A stretch of 64,000 nt of DNA. Source: Haematococcus lacustris. Taxonomy: Eukaryota > Chlorophyta > Chlorophyceae > Chlamydomonadales > Haematococcaceae. The notes beneath the pieces were generated by a model. That model ran no database searches. It saw only the letters and a program-made list of their open reading frames with translations, and was not told the origin of the DNA. Below, piece after piece: positions 41,814-51,452 of the stretch (the stretch's first letter is position 1; the number at the start of each line of letters is the position of its first letter). Both the position numbers and the translations under genes were made by a program. The DNA lies in contig JASKMD010000019.1 in assembly GCA_030144725.1 (NCBI GenBank), forward strand, positions 8,234,760-8,298,759. The letters run 5' to 3'.

Positions 41814-42051
41814 AAAGGGGCTTCCGTTCCGCCACGGGTAAAACCACGTGACTCGCATTGCCTACAGCATGCTGATTTAGCTACTGGGCAACCCAAAGGG
41901 CGCACCAGGTCACAGCTTAGGGAGCGGTCAAAGACCATCGTGCCGACTAGACACAGGGAAACCATAACCACACAGGTAGCAGCTGACCAGAGGTACAAGC
42001 ATGCTGAGAATGCCATAGTCCAGCAGCATACCAGCATGCATGGCCTAGGAC

Positions 42052-45000
42052 TTACTTCAGGTTGTGAGCTGCATTGTACTCAGCCAGGATCTTGTCACAG
42101 CCAACCAAGTTGGAACGTGGCTCCCAGGTGTTGTGGTCGGCATCATAGCCCTCCCACTGCACCAGGTACTCCTTGGCCTTTCCTGCATGCACATGTCTGT
42201 GGTCCAGCAGACGCTCAACATAGTACACAGGCTCCTCATCAAGCCACTCAACAGGCGGAGGCATGAAGCCCACATCAGTGCCAGTGTAGGGTTTGATGAG
42301 TGACACATGGAACACAGGGTGAAGACGTGACATGGAGGCAGGCAGCTGCAGGTTCACTGCAACCTGACCAACCAAGTCAAGCACCTTGAAGGGGCCCACA
42401 AAACGTGGCAGCAGCTTACGTGCTTTGCCTGGCTTCAACCTCATGTTCTTAGTGCTGAGCAGGACCATTTGACCCACCTTGTAATGCACATCTCGACGGT
42501 CCTGGTTGGCATAGGCAGCTTGACGTTGCTGAGCAGCCTGCATGCATAGCTTGGCCTTAGCCACAGCCTCTTGCCACCAAGTAGCATAGGACAGGCCTTC
42601 AGGGCACCGCCCCTTGTCAGGTAGAGAGTGTAGCATAGGGGTAATGGGGGACTGTCCGGTATTAACCAGGAACGGTGTAGACTTGATGGACTCTTGCCAT
42701 GAGTTGTTCACAGCAAACTCAGCAAGTGACAGATAGTCAGGCCAATCAGCTTGGGTGGGAGAGATGTAATGACGTAGCATCTCTTCCAACACACGGTTGT
42801 ACCTCTCAGTCTGGCCATCAGACTGAGGGTGATAGGAGGAAGACAGGGAAACTCTCATGCCCAGCAACTTCTGCACATGGTGCCAGAAAGTGTTGTGGAA
42901 ATGGGGCCCACGGTCAGAGACCATGTCTTTTGGCAGGCCATGCAGTTTGAAGACATTGTCAACAAACAGACGGGCAAAGCCCTTGGCATTCATGCTCTCC
43001 TTGCAGGGCACAAAGTGCACCATTTTACTGAGCCTGTCAACAAAGACACAGATGGCATCAAACCCATGTGAAGCAGATGGCAGCTTGGTGATCAGGTCCA
43101 TTGACACTGACTCCCAACGGTAATCTGGAATGGACAGTGGGTTGAGTAAGCCACCAGGCTTCAGTGTGGAGGACTTGTCACGCTGGCAGGCATCACAGGT
43201 AGTGACATAGTGCCTGACATCAGCACGCATGGTGTCCCAGTAGAACACTCGTGACAGCCTCTCAAGGGTTTTGGTTATACCCACATGACCAGCATAGGCA
43301 GCATCATGCATTTCATGCAGAATGTACTCACGCAATTCAGGGTCATTGGGAACCATCACTGTGCCCTTGCCAGTGCGCCGCCACAGGCCATGGTCGTCCA
43401 TGTACATGCCAGACAAGTCAGCTTCAGCAGTAAACGCAGGGTCAAGCCGGTAACCATGGACCAGGTGATCAGCCAGTTCCAATGGGTGGGCAGGAGCTGC
43501 AGGATAGTGCACTGAGGTGTCAGCAGCAGATGGGGCCTCAAGCTCAGGGAGCCTACTATGGTGAGCAGCAACAGGGTTATCAGACACTGTGGGCCGGGGG
43601 GCCAAAGCATCAACGGCAGTGGGGGCATTTGAGGGAGTACCCACAGGTGGAACCTGGGGCAGAGCCTGCGCCACACGCACTTCCCCCCTCTCCAAAGACT
43701 GTTTAGCTTGCCGCCGGGTGGTAACAACACACACCATGGCACAGTCCTGGGGTCCAGCAGGTATCCGGGACAGTGGGTCAGCAGGATTAGCATCACCTGG
43801 CAGGTACTGCAGGTCAAATGTAAACCGTGACAGGAACTCCATCCACCTAGCCTGACGTCTAGACAGCACCTTCTGGGTGGGCAGAGCAGTCAAAGGCTTA
43901 TGATCGGTGAAGAGTGTGAATGGTACACCCTCAAGGTAACACCTCCACTCCTTGCATGCAGTGATGAGGGCAAGAAGCTCTTGCTCACCAGTGGTGTAGT
44001 TACGCTCAGCAGAAGATAACTTCTTGCTGAGGTATGCAAGGGGGTAGCCATCTTGCATCAGGACTGCTCCTACTCCTTGGAGTGAGGCATCACAGTAGAC
44101 CTGGAAGGGCTGGGTGTGATCAGGTAGACGTAGCATGGGGACCTGGGCAACAGCAGCTTTGAGGGAAGCAAAGGCTTTCAGCTCATCAGCAGGCCAATTG
44201 TGCCACAGAAATGAGTCACCAGCTTTGCCACACAGATCTGTGAGAGGTGCAGCTAGGACACTGAAATTATGCACAAATTTGCGCACAAAATTAGCAGCAC
44301 CTAGGAATGACTGGAGCTGTTGCAGGGATTGAGGCACAGGCCAGGAAGAAATGCTCTTGATTTTCTCAGGGTCCACAGCAATAGCACCAGCAAAGATGAC
44401 ATGGCCAAGGAATTTCAGCGTGGTACGCATGAATTCACACTTGGACTGCTTGGCAAAGAGCTTGTTGAGCCTCAGGAGGTCAAAGACCTTTCTGAGATGC
44501 TTCAAATGCTCGTCCACAGATTTGGACATGACCAAGATGTCATCCAGGTACACCAGGGCACACTGGTTCAGGACTGGTGCAAAGGCATCATTCATGACAC
44601 GCTGGAATGTAGCAGGTGCATTGCAGAGCCCAAATGACAGTACCTTGAACTGGTAGTGGCCGTCAGGGGTCCTGAAGGCCGTTTTGGGCACATCTTCAGG
44701 GGTGATCCTGATCTGGTTGTAACCTGCTTGAAGGTCTAGGGAAGAAAACACAGTGCAGCCTGACAGCTTAATAAACAAGTCATCAATCCTGGGCAGTGGA
44801 TACTGATCCCTGATGGTGATCTTGTTGAGCTGACGGTAATCAAGGCACATGCGTAACTCACCAGACTTCTTCTTGACAAACAGGATAGGAGCAGCAAAAG
44901 GACAGGAGCTTGGTTCTATCATGCCCTTGGCAAGTAGGTCCTGCACCTGCTTCTTCAGCTCAGCATGCTCATCCTGACTCATGCGGTATTGAGGTACCAC

Positions 45001-45390
45001 AGAGGGTCGTGCATCAGGCACAAGGGGGATGGCATGGCCCACAGGACGCTCAGGTGGCAGAGATGTGATGGGTGCAAACACATCAGCATACTCATCCAGC
45101 AAAGCATTGAGTGCCTGGGACACACCTGGAGGTAGGTCAGGTTCAGCTGGAGCTGGATCAGGGGTACTTGAGTTGTCCACAGTGATCAGGGCCAGGACAC
45201 CTGTGCCTCCTTTTCGTAACCACCTGGCAGCAACTTTTGCAGAAGCCAGAGGGGGTTTTGCACGTAGAGCATTGACCAGGAAAGAGGCAGGGTTGCTTAC
45301 AGCAGACTGCCCTGGCCCAAGCACACCAGCAGAAGGACATGGCAGCACTACTGGCTCACCCTTGTCACATGCTAGACTGAGTGTCTTGTC
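42052..45390 (-). CDS. Pol (right unit)
   Basis: Copy of the left-unit pol shifted by 5983 bp, with the same domains and the same UAA stop at 42052-42054. The difference noticed is at 44674 (G instead of C), which restores Phe in the TAFRTPDGHY motif conserved in gypsy reverse transcriptases. The right unit therefore carries the ancestral residue and is the better candidate for an active enzyme. Confidence 0.93.
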   Translation of the reverse strand, partial: DKTLSLACDKGEPVVLPCPSAGVLGPGQSAVSNPASFLVNALRAKPPLASAKVAARWLRKGGTGVLALITVDNSSTPDPAPAEPDLPPGVSQALNALLDEYADVFAPITSLPPERPVGHAIPLVPDARPSVVPQYRMSQDEHAELKKQVQDLLAKGMIEPSSCPFAAPILFVKKKSGELRMCLDYRQLNKITIRDQYPLPRIDDLFIKLSGCTVFSSLDLQAGYNQIRITPEDVPKTAFRTPDGHYQFKVLSFGLCNAPATFQRVMNDAFAPVLNQCALVYLDDILVMSKSVDEHLKHLRKVFDLLRLNKLFAKQSKCEFMRTTLKFLGHVIFAGAIAVDPEKIKSISSWPVPQSLQQLQSFLGAANFVRKFVHNFSVLAAPLTDLCGKAGDSFLWHNWPADELKAFASLKAAVAQVPMLRLPDHTQPFQVYCDASLQGVGAVLMQDGYPLAYLSKKLSSAERNYTTGEQELLALITACKEWRCYLEGVPFTLFTDHKPLTALPTQKVLSRRQARWMEFLSRFTFDLQYLPGDANPADPLSRIPAGPQDCAMVCVVTTRRQAKQSLERGEVRVAQALPQVPPVGTPSNAPTAVDALAPRPTVSDNPVAAHHSRLPELEAPSAADTSVHYPAAPAHPLELADHLVHGYRLDPAFTAEADLSGMYMDDHGLWRRTGKGTVMVPNDPELREYILHEMHDAAYAGHVGITKTLERLSRVFYWDTMRADVRHYVTTCDACQRDKSSTLKPGGLLNPLSIPDYRWESVSMDLITKLPSASHGFDAICVFVDRLSKMVHFVPCKESMNAKGFARLFVDNVFKLHGLPKDMVSDRGPHFHNTFWHHVQKLLGMRVSLSSSYHPQSDGQTERYNRVLEEMLRHYISPTQADWPDYLSLAEFAVNNSWQESIKSTPFLVNTGQSPITPMLHSLPDKGRCPEGLSYATWWQEAVAKAKLCMQAAQQRQAAYANQDRRDVHYKVGQMVLLSTKNMRLKPGKARKLLPRFVGPFKVLDLVGQVAVNLQLPASMSRLHPVFHVSLIKPYTGTDVGFMPPPVEWLDEEPVYYVERLLDHRHVHAGKAKEYLVQWEGYDADHNTWEPRSNLVGCDKILAEYNAAHNLK

Positions 45391-45813
45391 CTAGTATGAC
45401 ATCACGGCCTCATGCTCATTCAACCAGTCATTCCCCAGCAGCACATCAAAGTCTGGCAAGAGGGAAGGCATGACATTGAGTTGGCAGGGTACAGTAACAC
45501 CTGGCAATCTCAGCTCAGCCTTGACAAACTGGGAACAGCTCAACACAGTGTTGTTAGCAGCATGCCACTCTTGCATGTGCTTCAACATGTGGACAGGTAC
45601 AGCATGTGCAGCAACAAATGATGCACTGACAAAGCTGTGGGTAGCACCAGTGTCACACAGGACACGTGCAGGATGCTCATTCAGGTGACCAGCAAAGGCA
45701 AAGTGCAGGGATTCCCCATCAGCATGTGCAGCAGTCAGCACATGAGCAGGTTCACACACAATGCATGCCTCAGAGTACTCAGCACAGTTTTGGTTTACTG
45801 GCTGAGCAAACTC
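45391..45813 (-). CDS. Aspartic protease segment (right unit)
   Basis: Identical arrangement to the left unit: 140 codons between UAG at 45814-45816 and UAG at 45391-45393, active site DTGA. Preservation of both UAG codons in both units is what one sees, though the copies are too young for this to prove selection. Confidence 0.9.
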   Translation of the reverse strand, partial: EFAQPVNQNCAEYSEACIVCEPAHVLTAAHADGESLHFAFAGHLNEHPARVLCDTGATHSFVSASFVAAHAVPVHMLKHMQEWHAANNTVLSCSQFVKAELRLPGVTVPCQLNVMPSLLPDFDVLLGNDWLNEHEAVMSY

Positions 45814-47439
45814 CTATTTGCGCTGAAACTTCTGAAAGTGCTTCACCATGCCATTGGCCTCCATCCTGGCAGTCTGAGGGCGTCTACCCTGGTACTGCCT
45901 GGAGGGACCAGCATGGTCACCACCACGGTCAGGGCTGCGGTCACGCTTTGCAGCCTTGTAGGGGGCAGAGCCACCCTTCTTCAGGTCTTGCATCAGCTCC
46001 CAGGTACCAGCATCCTTCATGGCCTCTTCCTTGCTCATGCCAGAGGCCTTCCTCTTGCAATGCTTGGTCCAGTGGGACGACAGTCCACAGTGGTAGCAAT
46101 AGCCACTGGCAGGAGGGGGACCCTCACTGTCAGCTGAGGGAGCAGCAGGACGCCCAGGAGGTGGACCAGGAAACCTGGCCAGGTTCTGCAGCCCACGTTG
46201 CACTTGGGCCACCTGGTGCACAGCAGCAACCGGGCGCCTTGAGGCAGGATGCACACCAGAGCCAGCAGCAGCCACAAGGGCCTTGTGGTTGGTGATGGCA
46301 GCCTTAATGGCTTCATCCAAAGTGGGGGCCACAAGGGCACGCAGATCCTTGGCAACAGGGCCACGCAGATCTGCTGACAGGCCACGCTGGAAGACATTCA
46401 CAAGCATGGAATCTGTCATGCAGTCCTTGCCAGCCAAGGTGAGGGTGTTCCTGAAGTCAGTAATGTATGCTGACAGGGCAACACCATTAGTCATACGCAG
46501 GTGAGTTGAGTCAAGGAGCTTAGCACGTGCTGCATCAGCATCAGTGGTGAGGTCCTCTCCTACAAACTCAAGGAACTGCTGTGACAGGTAGGGCCATGTG
46601 GGGTAGCCAGAGTGGGTCAGGGCATATGAGTCCCTAACAGACTGGAACCACACATCCCTAGCCTTCCCTGACAGGAAAGAGGGCAGAGCAAGAGCAGGGT
46701 CCAGGCCATGTGCAACACAGTGTGCTTCAAGGTTATCCAGGAATGACAGAGCACGGCGACCGGAGGTCGAACTGGCATCAGTCCACCGCTCAGTCACGGG
46801 CAACCCGCGACGTGAGTTGGAATCAGGACCAGCAACAGCAGTGGCATTGGCAGGCAGGGGCGCAGCAGTGGGGCGAACCCCAGCATACTTGTCCCGCACA
46901 GCAGCAAGTGTGCGAGGATTCGAAGTGCCGGGTGAACCCGAGGCAACATCTTTCTGCGCAACAGGCTGGTGCATTGCAGCAGTCAAGTGTTGGAGTGCGC
47001 GCAGAGCAGCAGCCAAAGGCCTGACTAGCTGCGACGCTACTTCGACTGGCCTCTTAGCTGGACTAGGGCTTGCTGACAGCAAAGCAGCATTAGCAGCACG
47101 CTTAGCAGCAAGAGGACTCACCAGCGAACCAGCTTGCTGGTTGTTGGCCTGCGCTGCGACCAGTTGCGCCTGGAGGGTGGCAATTTGCGCGTTGAGCTCG
47201 TCGACTGGAGTCGAAGTGCTGTCGAATTGGTCCAGGCCAAACTCGTCCAGGAGCTCTTCTTCTTCAGCCAACTGTTGGCCTCCTGCGGGAAGTGAAGCGG
47301 GCAACTCGCCCGGCTCCGGTGCTGCACCGAGTGCAGGACCCGTCTCCGCTGTAGCTGCAACAGCTGAAGCTGGAGGAAGGACGCCAGAGGCGCCATTGGT
47401 CTTATTCGCCGAAGCGACATTTTGGGTAGTTGAAGTCAT
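45814..47439 (-). CDS. Gag polyprotein (right unit)
   Basis: 541 codons from the ATG at 47439, ending in UAG. Same zinc knuckle as the left unit. The change noticed is C at 46451 versus T at 40468, giving Arg330 rather than Lys330. Confidence 0.92.
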   Translation of the reverse strand: MTSTTQNVASANKTNGASGVLPPASAVAATAETGPALGAAPEPGELPASLPAGGQQLAEEEELLDEFGLDQFDSTSTPVDELNAQIATLQAQLVAAQANNQQAGSLVSPLAAKRAANAALLSASPSPAKRPVEVASQLVRPLAAALRALQHLTAAMHQPVAQKDVASGSPGTSNPRTLAAVRDKYAGVRPTAAPLPANATAVAGPDSNSRRGLPVTERWTDASSTSGRRALSFLDNLEAHCVAHGLDPALALPSFLSGKARDVWFQSVRDSYALTHSGYPTWPYLSQQFLEFVGEDLTTDADAARAKLLDSTHLRMTNGVALSAYITDFRNTLTLAGKDCMTDSMLVNVFQRGLSADLRGPVAKDLRALVAPTLDEAIKAAITNHKALVAAAGSGVHPASRRPVAAVHQVAQVQRGLQNLARFPGPPPGRPAAPSADSEGPPPASGYCYHCGLSSHWTKHCKRKASGMSKEEAMKDAGTWELMQDLKKGGSAPYKAAKRDRSPDRGGDHAGPSRQYQGRRPQTARMEANGMVKHFQKFQRK

Positions 47440-47463
47440 GTTGACTGGACCGCGAGCTTAAAT

Positions 47464-47481
47464 GCTCGGGGTCGGAAACCA
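47464..47481 (-). other. Primer-binding site, right unit
   Basis: Same 18-base site as in the left unit, two bases inside LTR 3, the true 5' LTR of the array. Confidence 0.7.
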
Positions 47482-47483
47482 GC

Positions 47484-47783
47484 TGTAACGTGCGGGGACG
47501 CAACGTCAGATGACCTTTTGACACAAGCTCGAAGGCCGGTCCAGTCGAGGCGGTGACTTCCGACTAGGGTGTTGGGTTACAGCGGTGTATTGCGAGAATG
47601 GCTAGAGCTTAGAACGGGGCTCCCTGGGATCGAACCAGTTGTCTTCACGAACGCAATGTCGCTAGTCTTTAACCTGCCAAATCTCACACTACACGTGTAA
47701 CCCGCGTCCCGCGACGGCTCGCATTCACGAGACAGCCCAGACGACGCGAAGCGGCAATCTCTTCCAGAGGTGCGCACTTTACA
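47484..47783 (-). repeat. LTR 3 (5' LTR of the right unit)
   Basis: 300 bp with two substitutions relative to LTR 1 and LTR 2 (TTTTGACACAAG versus TTTCGATACAAG, near 47519-47522). It should carry the promoter of the element. Confidence 0.9.
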
Positions 47784-47860
47784 CGAATGGTGCAATTGGT
47801 CAAGGACTAATGGCTCTGATCGGGCTGCTGGGGCGCAGCGCGTCAGTGGCAGCTCAACTA
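47784..47860 (+). repeat. tRNA-like repeat split by the retrotransposon (right part, starting with the duplicated CGAAT)
   Basis: With the GG at 35511-35512, this reads GGCGAATGGTGCAATTGGTC, AAGGACTAATGGCTCTGATC and so on to GTCAGTGGCAGC, matching 51381-51452 base for base except for a few changes. TGGYGCAAKTGGTCAAGG resembles the D-arm/A-box of tRNA-Ser/Leu (TGGCCGAGTGGTTAAGG). It is probably the head of a tRNA-derived SINE; a full cloverleaf was not built. Confidence 0.5.
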
Positions 47861-47998
47861 CGGGGCCACACGGGAGGAGCTGCAATTAAACGCTTCCGAT
47901 ACGTATTTGATCCCGAGTGGTGCAACGTTGATAAGCATTCGACAATGTGCCTCGAAACTTGGAGTAAAGAAGACATAGAAAACTTTAAACATAGAAGT

Positions 47999-48062
47999 GT
48001 GAGAAAGGCTAGAGCTCAAAACAAGGCTCCCTAACATTGAAACAGTCCTCCTCGTTTCGCGA
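47999..48062. repeat. Diverged LTR-related scrap
   Basis: GAGAAAGGCTAGAGCTCAAA followed by ACAAGGCTCCCTAACATTGAA aligns with LTR positions 35628-35680 (GAGAATGGCTAGAGCTTAGA, ACGGGGCTCCCTGGGATCGAA). It is likely a relic of a related element. Confidence 0.45.
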
Positions 48063-48794
48063 TGCTTGAAGACTTCACCGGCCAACTTCGAAGCAGGTCA
48101 CCCCCGCCATTGGCTGCACCCCTGATAAACTCCGACCGGTCTTTAAGAGTTTTACAGCGATTTTTGCGCAGGGCGGTGCAGCTCATCAAAGCGAAGCTAG
48201 CGGGCTGCTCGGGCTGATGTGCACCTGTGCCGGGGCGGGCGGGGGTGCTGAGAGATTAGGTCGCGTTGTGTTGGGAATAGCCCACTTAGTGGGGCTGTGA
48301 TCAGAGAACAGCTATCGCGCTCAGTGGCCCAGCTTTTCAAATGTTTGAATTTTCGTCGGGCGCAGTACCCCCCCTGACATGTGTTCTAGTGCTAGTGCTA
48401 GTGCTGATGACATATCTGGGAGTATTTGTATGGCGTCTGACCTGTCCCTGCACCCGAACAGCGTGCAACTCGTGGTAAGTCAGATTCCTTAAATATTGCA
48501 CTTGTTCCGGCTGCCATAACTGTCCAACCAGGACGTCAAATGATGAATTGCCAGTTCAGCGCGGCTCCTTGTGTGATTTCTTAACGTGTCTGGAGAACAG
48601 AATCGCGTTGTCTTGATGTGTGGGCCGTTTCATGTGGGGGGGTGAACACTCATATCAGCTCAGTTTATGCATCTTTTTGACTGATTCTAGCTGCGTTTGG
48701 CTGCAAAAGAACCACAAACACCGATGCGGAGACCACCTTGACATTGCTGTCACATGTGGACTGAACCCGTGTTGAAGAATGCGATTTAGGCCGC

Positions 48795-48912
48795 GATTAC
48801 AATGGGGCGAGGCGAGGCGAGGCGAGGCGAGGCTCCATGTGGCTGCATGTGGCGTTTTTGAATTTTGCGATTTCAATGCGGCGAGACAGGCGAGGCGAGG
48901 CGAGGCGAGGTG
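48795..48912. repeat. (GGCGA)n pentanucleotide arrays
   Basis: Two arrays of GGCGA/GAGGC units (about 48804-48832 and 48880-48910) are separated by a segment containing GCGATTTCAATGCGGCGAG. Related inverted arrays occur at 50.7-50.95 kb. Confidence 0.85.
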
Positions 48913-48995
48913 TTTTAAATTTTGACCAACATTTCCGCTCATTTCCCCGTCCGATGACAGTCGGCCCAACAGCAGCAGCAGCAGCAGTGGTAACA

Positions 48996-49430
48996 GTCAG
49001 GCGTTCCCAACATGGGGTTGGCAATCTTCATGCAACTGCGGCCCACCTACTCAATCTTTTGATGTAACGTTTGTTGCGTCTGCTGCGATGTGATATTGCG
49101 CGTTTAATGTAAGACTGGAATTGCCATCGGAGTCTTTCGATGCGGGCAGCCACATGTGACCCCGAATGTGTCCCAATCGCAGACCGTGGTTAGCTACACC
49201 GGTAAGCTACGTCCTTGGCTATCCGTTAGCGATGCACGACATGTCGGTGGCGCACACCACTGAAGTCCGGCAAACATGGCTGCGCGAGGTTCCTGATGGT
49301 GCAGGCCGCTTGGCGAGGATGTGAAGAAACTCGAAACTGTGTGTGGCAGCGCTGTATCGCTGTAATGGTGGGCGGCACAGTAAGGACTAGTCACCCCCTC
49401 CAGCTATGATCCGCTTTATGTTTTGCACCA
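48996..49430 (+). repeat. Long inverted repeat, arm A (class unknown; empty hAT site)
   Basis: Matches the reverse complement of 60652-61451 over its whole length, apart from the 351-bp insertion in the other arm. Shared blocks include ACGTTTGTTGCGTCTGCTGC, CATGTCGGTGGCGCACACCAC and CCATTACAGCGATACAGCGC (as complement). No coding function is seen. Confidence 0.8.
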
Positions 49431-50700
49431 TTGAACAAACAGCCTGACCTCACACAGATTTTTTATAGCATACTCACTAACGCGTCCGTGGTACTATGCA
49501 ACTCAATCATTGGGTTTGTATGTGACAAGTTATACCGCTTACAAGGTACACATGCTGATGGCTACAGCTATGGGAGCAGCTCAGCCCAGCACCCTCACCA
49601 ACTGACATCTTCATTCCAACTCAAGAGAGCCCTGTGGGGAGGCCAGCAGCCCGGACTGCACCCTACAATGCTCACCACTGCTTGAGCACCGTCAGGTTGC
49701 AGCTAGAGACAGGTGTCAGCCGTAGTTTTTGCTGCGTCTGCCATTTCGTAGATATGACTCTCCTCTGTTCAAAGCACTGTTTACATATATTTTTGACTGA
49801 GTGGCTGCGGAGATACGGGCTTCGTATCACAGGGGGGTGGTTTTCAGGTAGTTGGGAACGCCTGAGTAACAGCGAAGCTACATGGACCCCTTTTTGCGGT
49901 CCGCGACCGCCGACCACCACGCGCCTTGCGCATAGTCACGATGCTGCTGCCGCTGCCGTCGCTGTCAAAACATTCTTTAGCAAGGTGTTTAGCAAGGTGT
50001 TGGGCGTGTGTTGATAATGATGCTCTGCGTTGGGCAGGCTATGTTGGGACTCTGCTAGGAGCAGGTTCTATGTGTAGGGTTGGCTTCATTTTTACAAGGT
50101 CTGGTGTAGGCTGGTGCTCTGCAAGGCTATGATCTCTGCCTATTGCAGGTTGTGGTGCAACTCTGCTTAGAACAGGTTATGTTCTGGCTGCAGGTTTGGT
50201 GACAACAAGTTCGCTATTCTCCCGTTAGCTGGGGTGGTGGGGTGGGGTAGATGTGCAAGGCAAGCTAAGCTAACCTCCGCGTCAGCGGGACAATGCAAGT
50301 ACACGCCTCTGCAAGCCCTGCGCAAGCGGGACTAGCTAAACATTCTCCGCAAAGCGGTCAGAGCGGGCAAAGCAGTCAAAGCAAAGCACAGCACGCAGGT
50401 GCACAAGCTGAAGGCTGCTCCGCAATGTTGAGGTTGCGGTAAAACTGCGGATGAGGGACATCTGCCGTTGTCTCCTCAGGATTGTTGCCTGTGGACCGAT
50501 ACGGCAGAGCACTCGCCTCCCAGTCGCCGCCGAAATTACAGCTATTCGTCCTCTATCCTGGCCAGGACTTCTTCCTGTTTATCCACTAGCTGCTGCTTTG
50601 TCGATGCTGATGTGACATTGTGTAGCCTAGACATGTTGAGCATCGCGCAGCCACTCGCCACCCTCATACTAGCCAGAGCTGCCAGTTCTGAAAAACAGTC
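49431..50700. other. Spacer
   Basis: No gene supported. Some GCAAAGCGG-type short repeats at 50.3-50.4 kb. Confidence 0.3.
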
Positions 50701-50955
50701 ACACCTCGCCTGTGACCTCGCCTCGCCTCGCTGGGCCTGGGGGCGAGGCTGGCTTGGCGAGGCGGCGAGGCCCCATGCACGCAAAAATGGTGGCATGGGC
50801 ACCTCGACCTCGCCTCGCCATTGAAATCGCGCGAGGCGAGGTAGGGCGGTTGGAGGCGGTTAGAGGGACATGGAGACCTCGCCGCCTCGCCTCGCCGCCT
50901 CGCCTCGAAAAAGCACCCCATGCACCTCGCCTCGCCTCGCCTCGCCATTGAAATC
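50701..50955. repeat. (CCTCG)n arrays
   Basis: Several blocks of CCTCGCCTCGCC separated by CATTGAAATCGCG (at about 50819-50831 and 50945-50957). They are inverted relative to the array at 48.8 kb, which has the complementary GCGATTTCAATG spacer. Confidence 0.85.
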
Positions 50956-51380
50956 GCGCTGTTAAAGCGCTGTTGCATGCTGATTTGAAAAATAGTTTGG
51001 ATGCGCAAATCACGCCGCACTGGGTCCAGGCTGCCTCTAGCTGTTGCTAAGAGTGTCTGCGTGGCGCCAGAACACGTCGCGTGTTGGGTGCCAGCCACCC
51101 GGCAAACCGCTGGGGCTGGCTGCACTCTAGTCAGGCCATAAGCAGCTCATCGCGCCAATCGGCGGCCTCATCCGTGCAGAGACGAGTGAGAAGTTATCTC
51201 GCGAGCCATGGGGGTGCAGCCAATGGCGGGAGTGACCAGCAATAACGACCATGAATGCACACTTCTGACTAACTCCAAAGGAAACGAGAGGAAGCCGTTG
51301 GCTAGATGTTGTAGGCGAAGGGTGCAAGGGAACGGCATGCAATGAGCGATACGATAACTAGGTTCCATTGCGTCCAAAAT

Positions 51381-51452
51381 GGCGAGTGGCGCAAGTGGTC
51401 AAGGGCTAATGGCTCTGATCGGGCTGCTGGGGCGCAGCGCGTCAGTGGCAGC
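51381..51452 (+). repeat. tRNA-like repeat, intact copy
   Basis: GGCGAGTGGCGCAAGTGGTC, AAGGGCTAATGGCTCTGATC, GGGCTGCTGGGGCGCAGCGC, GTCAGTGGCAGC. This is the uninterrupted counterpart of the sequence hit by the chromovirus. The A-box-like part is good. A GGGTCCAGACCCGG hairpin 45-60 bases downstream could be a degenerate T-arm. Confidence 0.5.

Larger units (their letters stand above)
35518..47783 (-). mobile_element. Tandem chromovirus (Ty3/gypsy) retrotransposon, three LTRs and two internal regions
   Basis: Three 300-bp LTRs begin at 35518, 41501 and 47484 (period exactly 5983 bp) and enclose two internal regions. Each internal region has a primer-binding site, gag, protease and pol with a C-terminal chromodomain, and a polypurine tract, all on the minus strand. 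One 5-bp duplication (CGAAT) flanks the whole array, and none flanks the central LTR. The two units differ by very few bases (two missense changes seen). This is a very young chromovirus that arose from one integration and was then duplicated, most simply by unequal LTR recombination. Confidence 0.9.

Noticed and set aside
36069..47439. Reassignment of UAG as a sense codon in this nuclear genome
   Set aside because: The ceramide synthase gene stops at UAG exactly where the family's acidic C-terminus should end, and reading through would add more than 30 unrelated residues. Readthrough specific to the retrotransposon is the better explanation.
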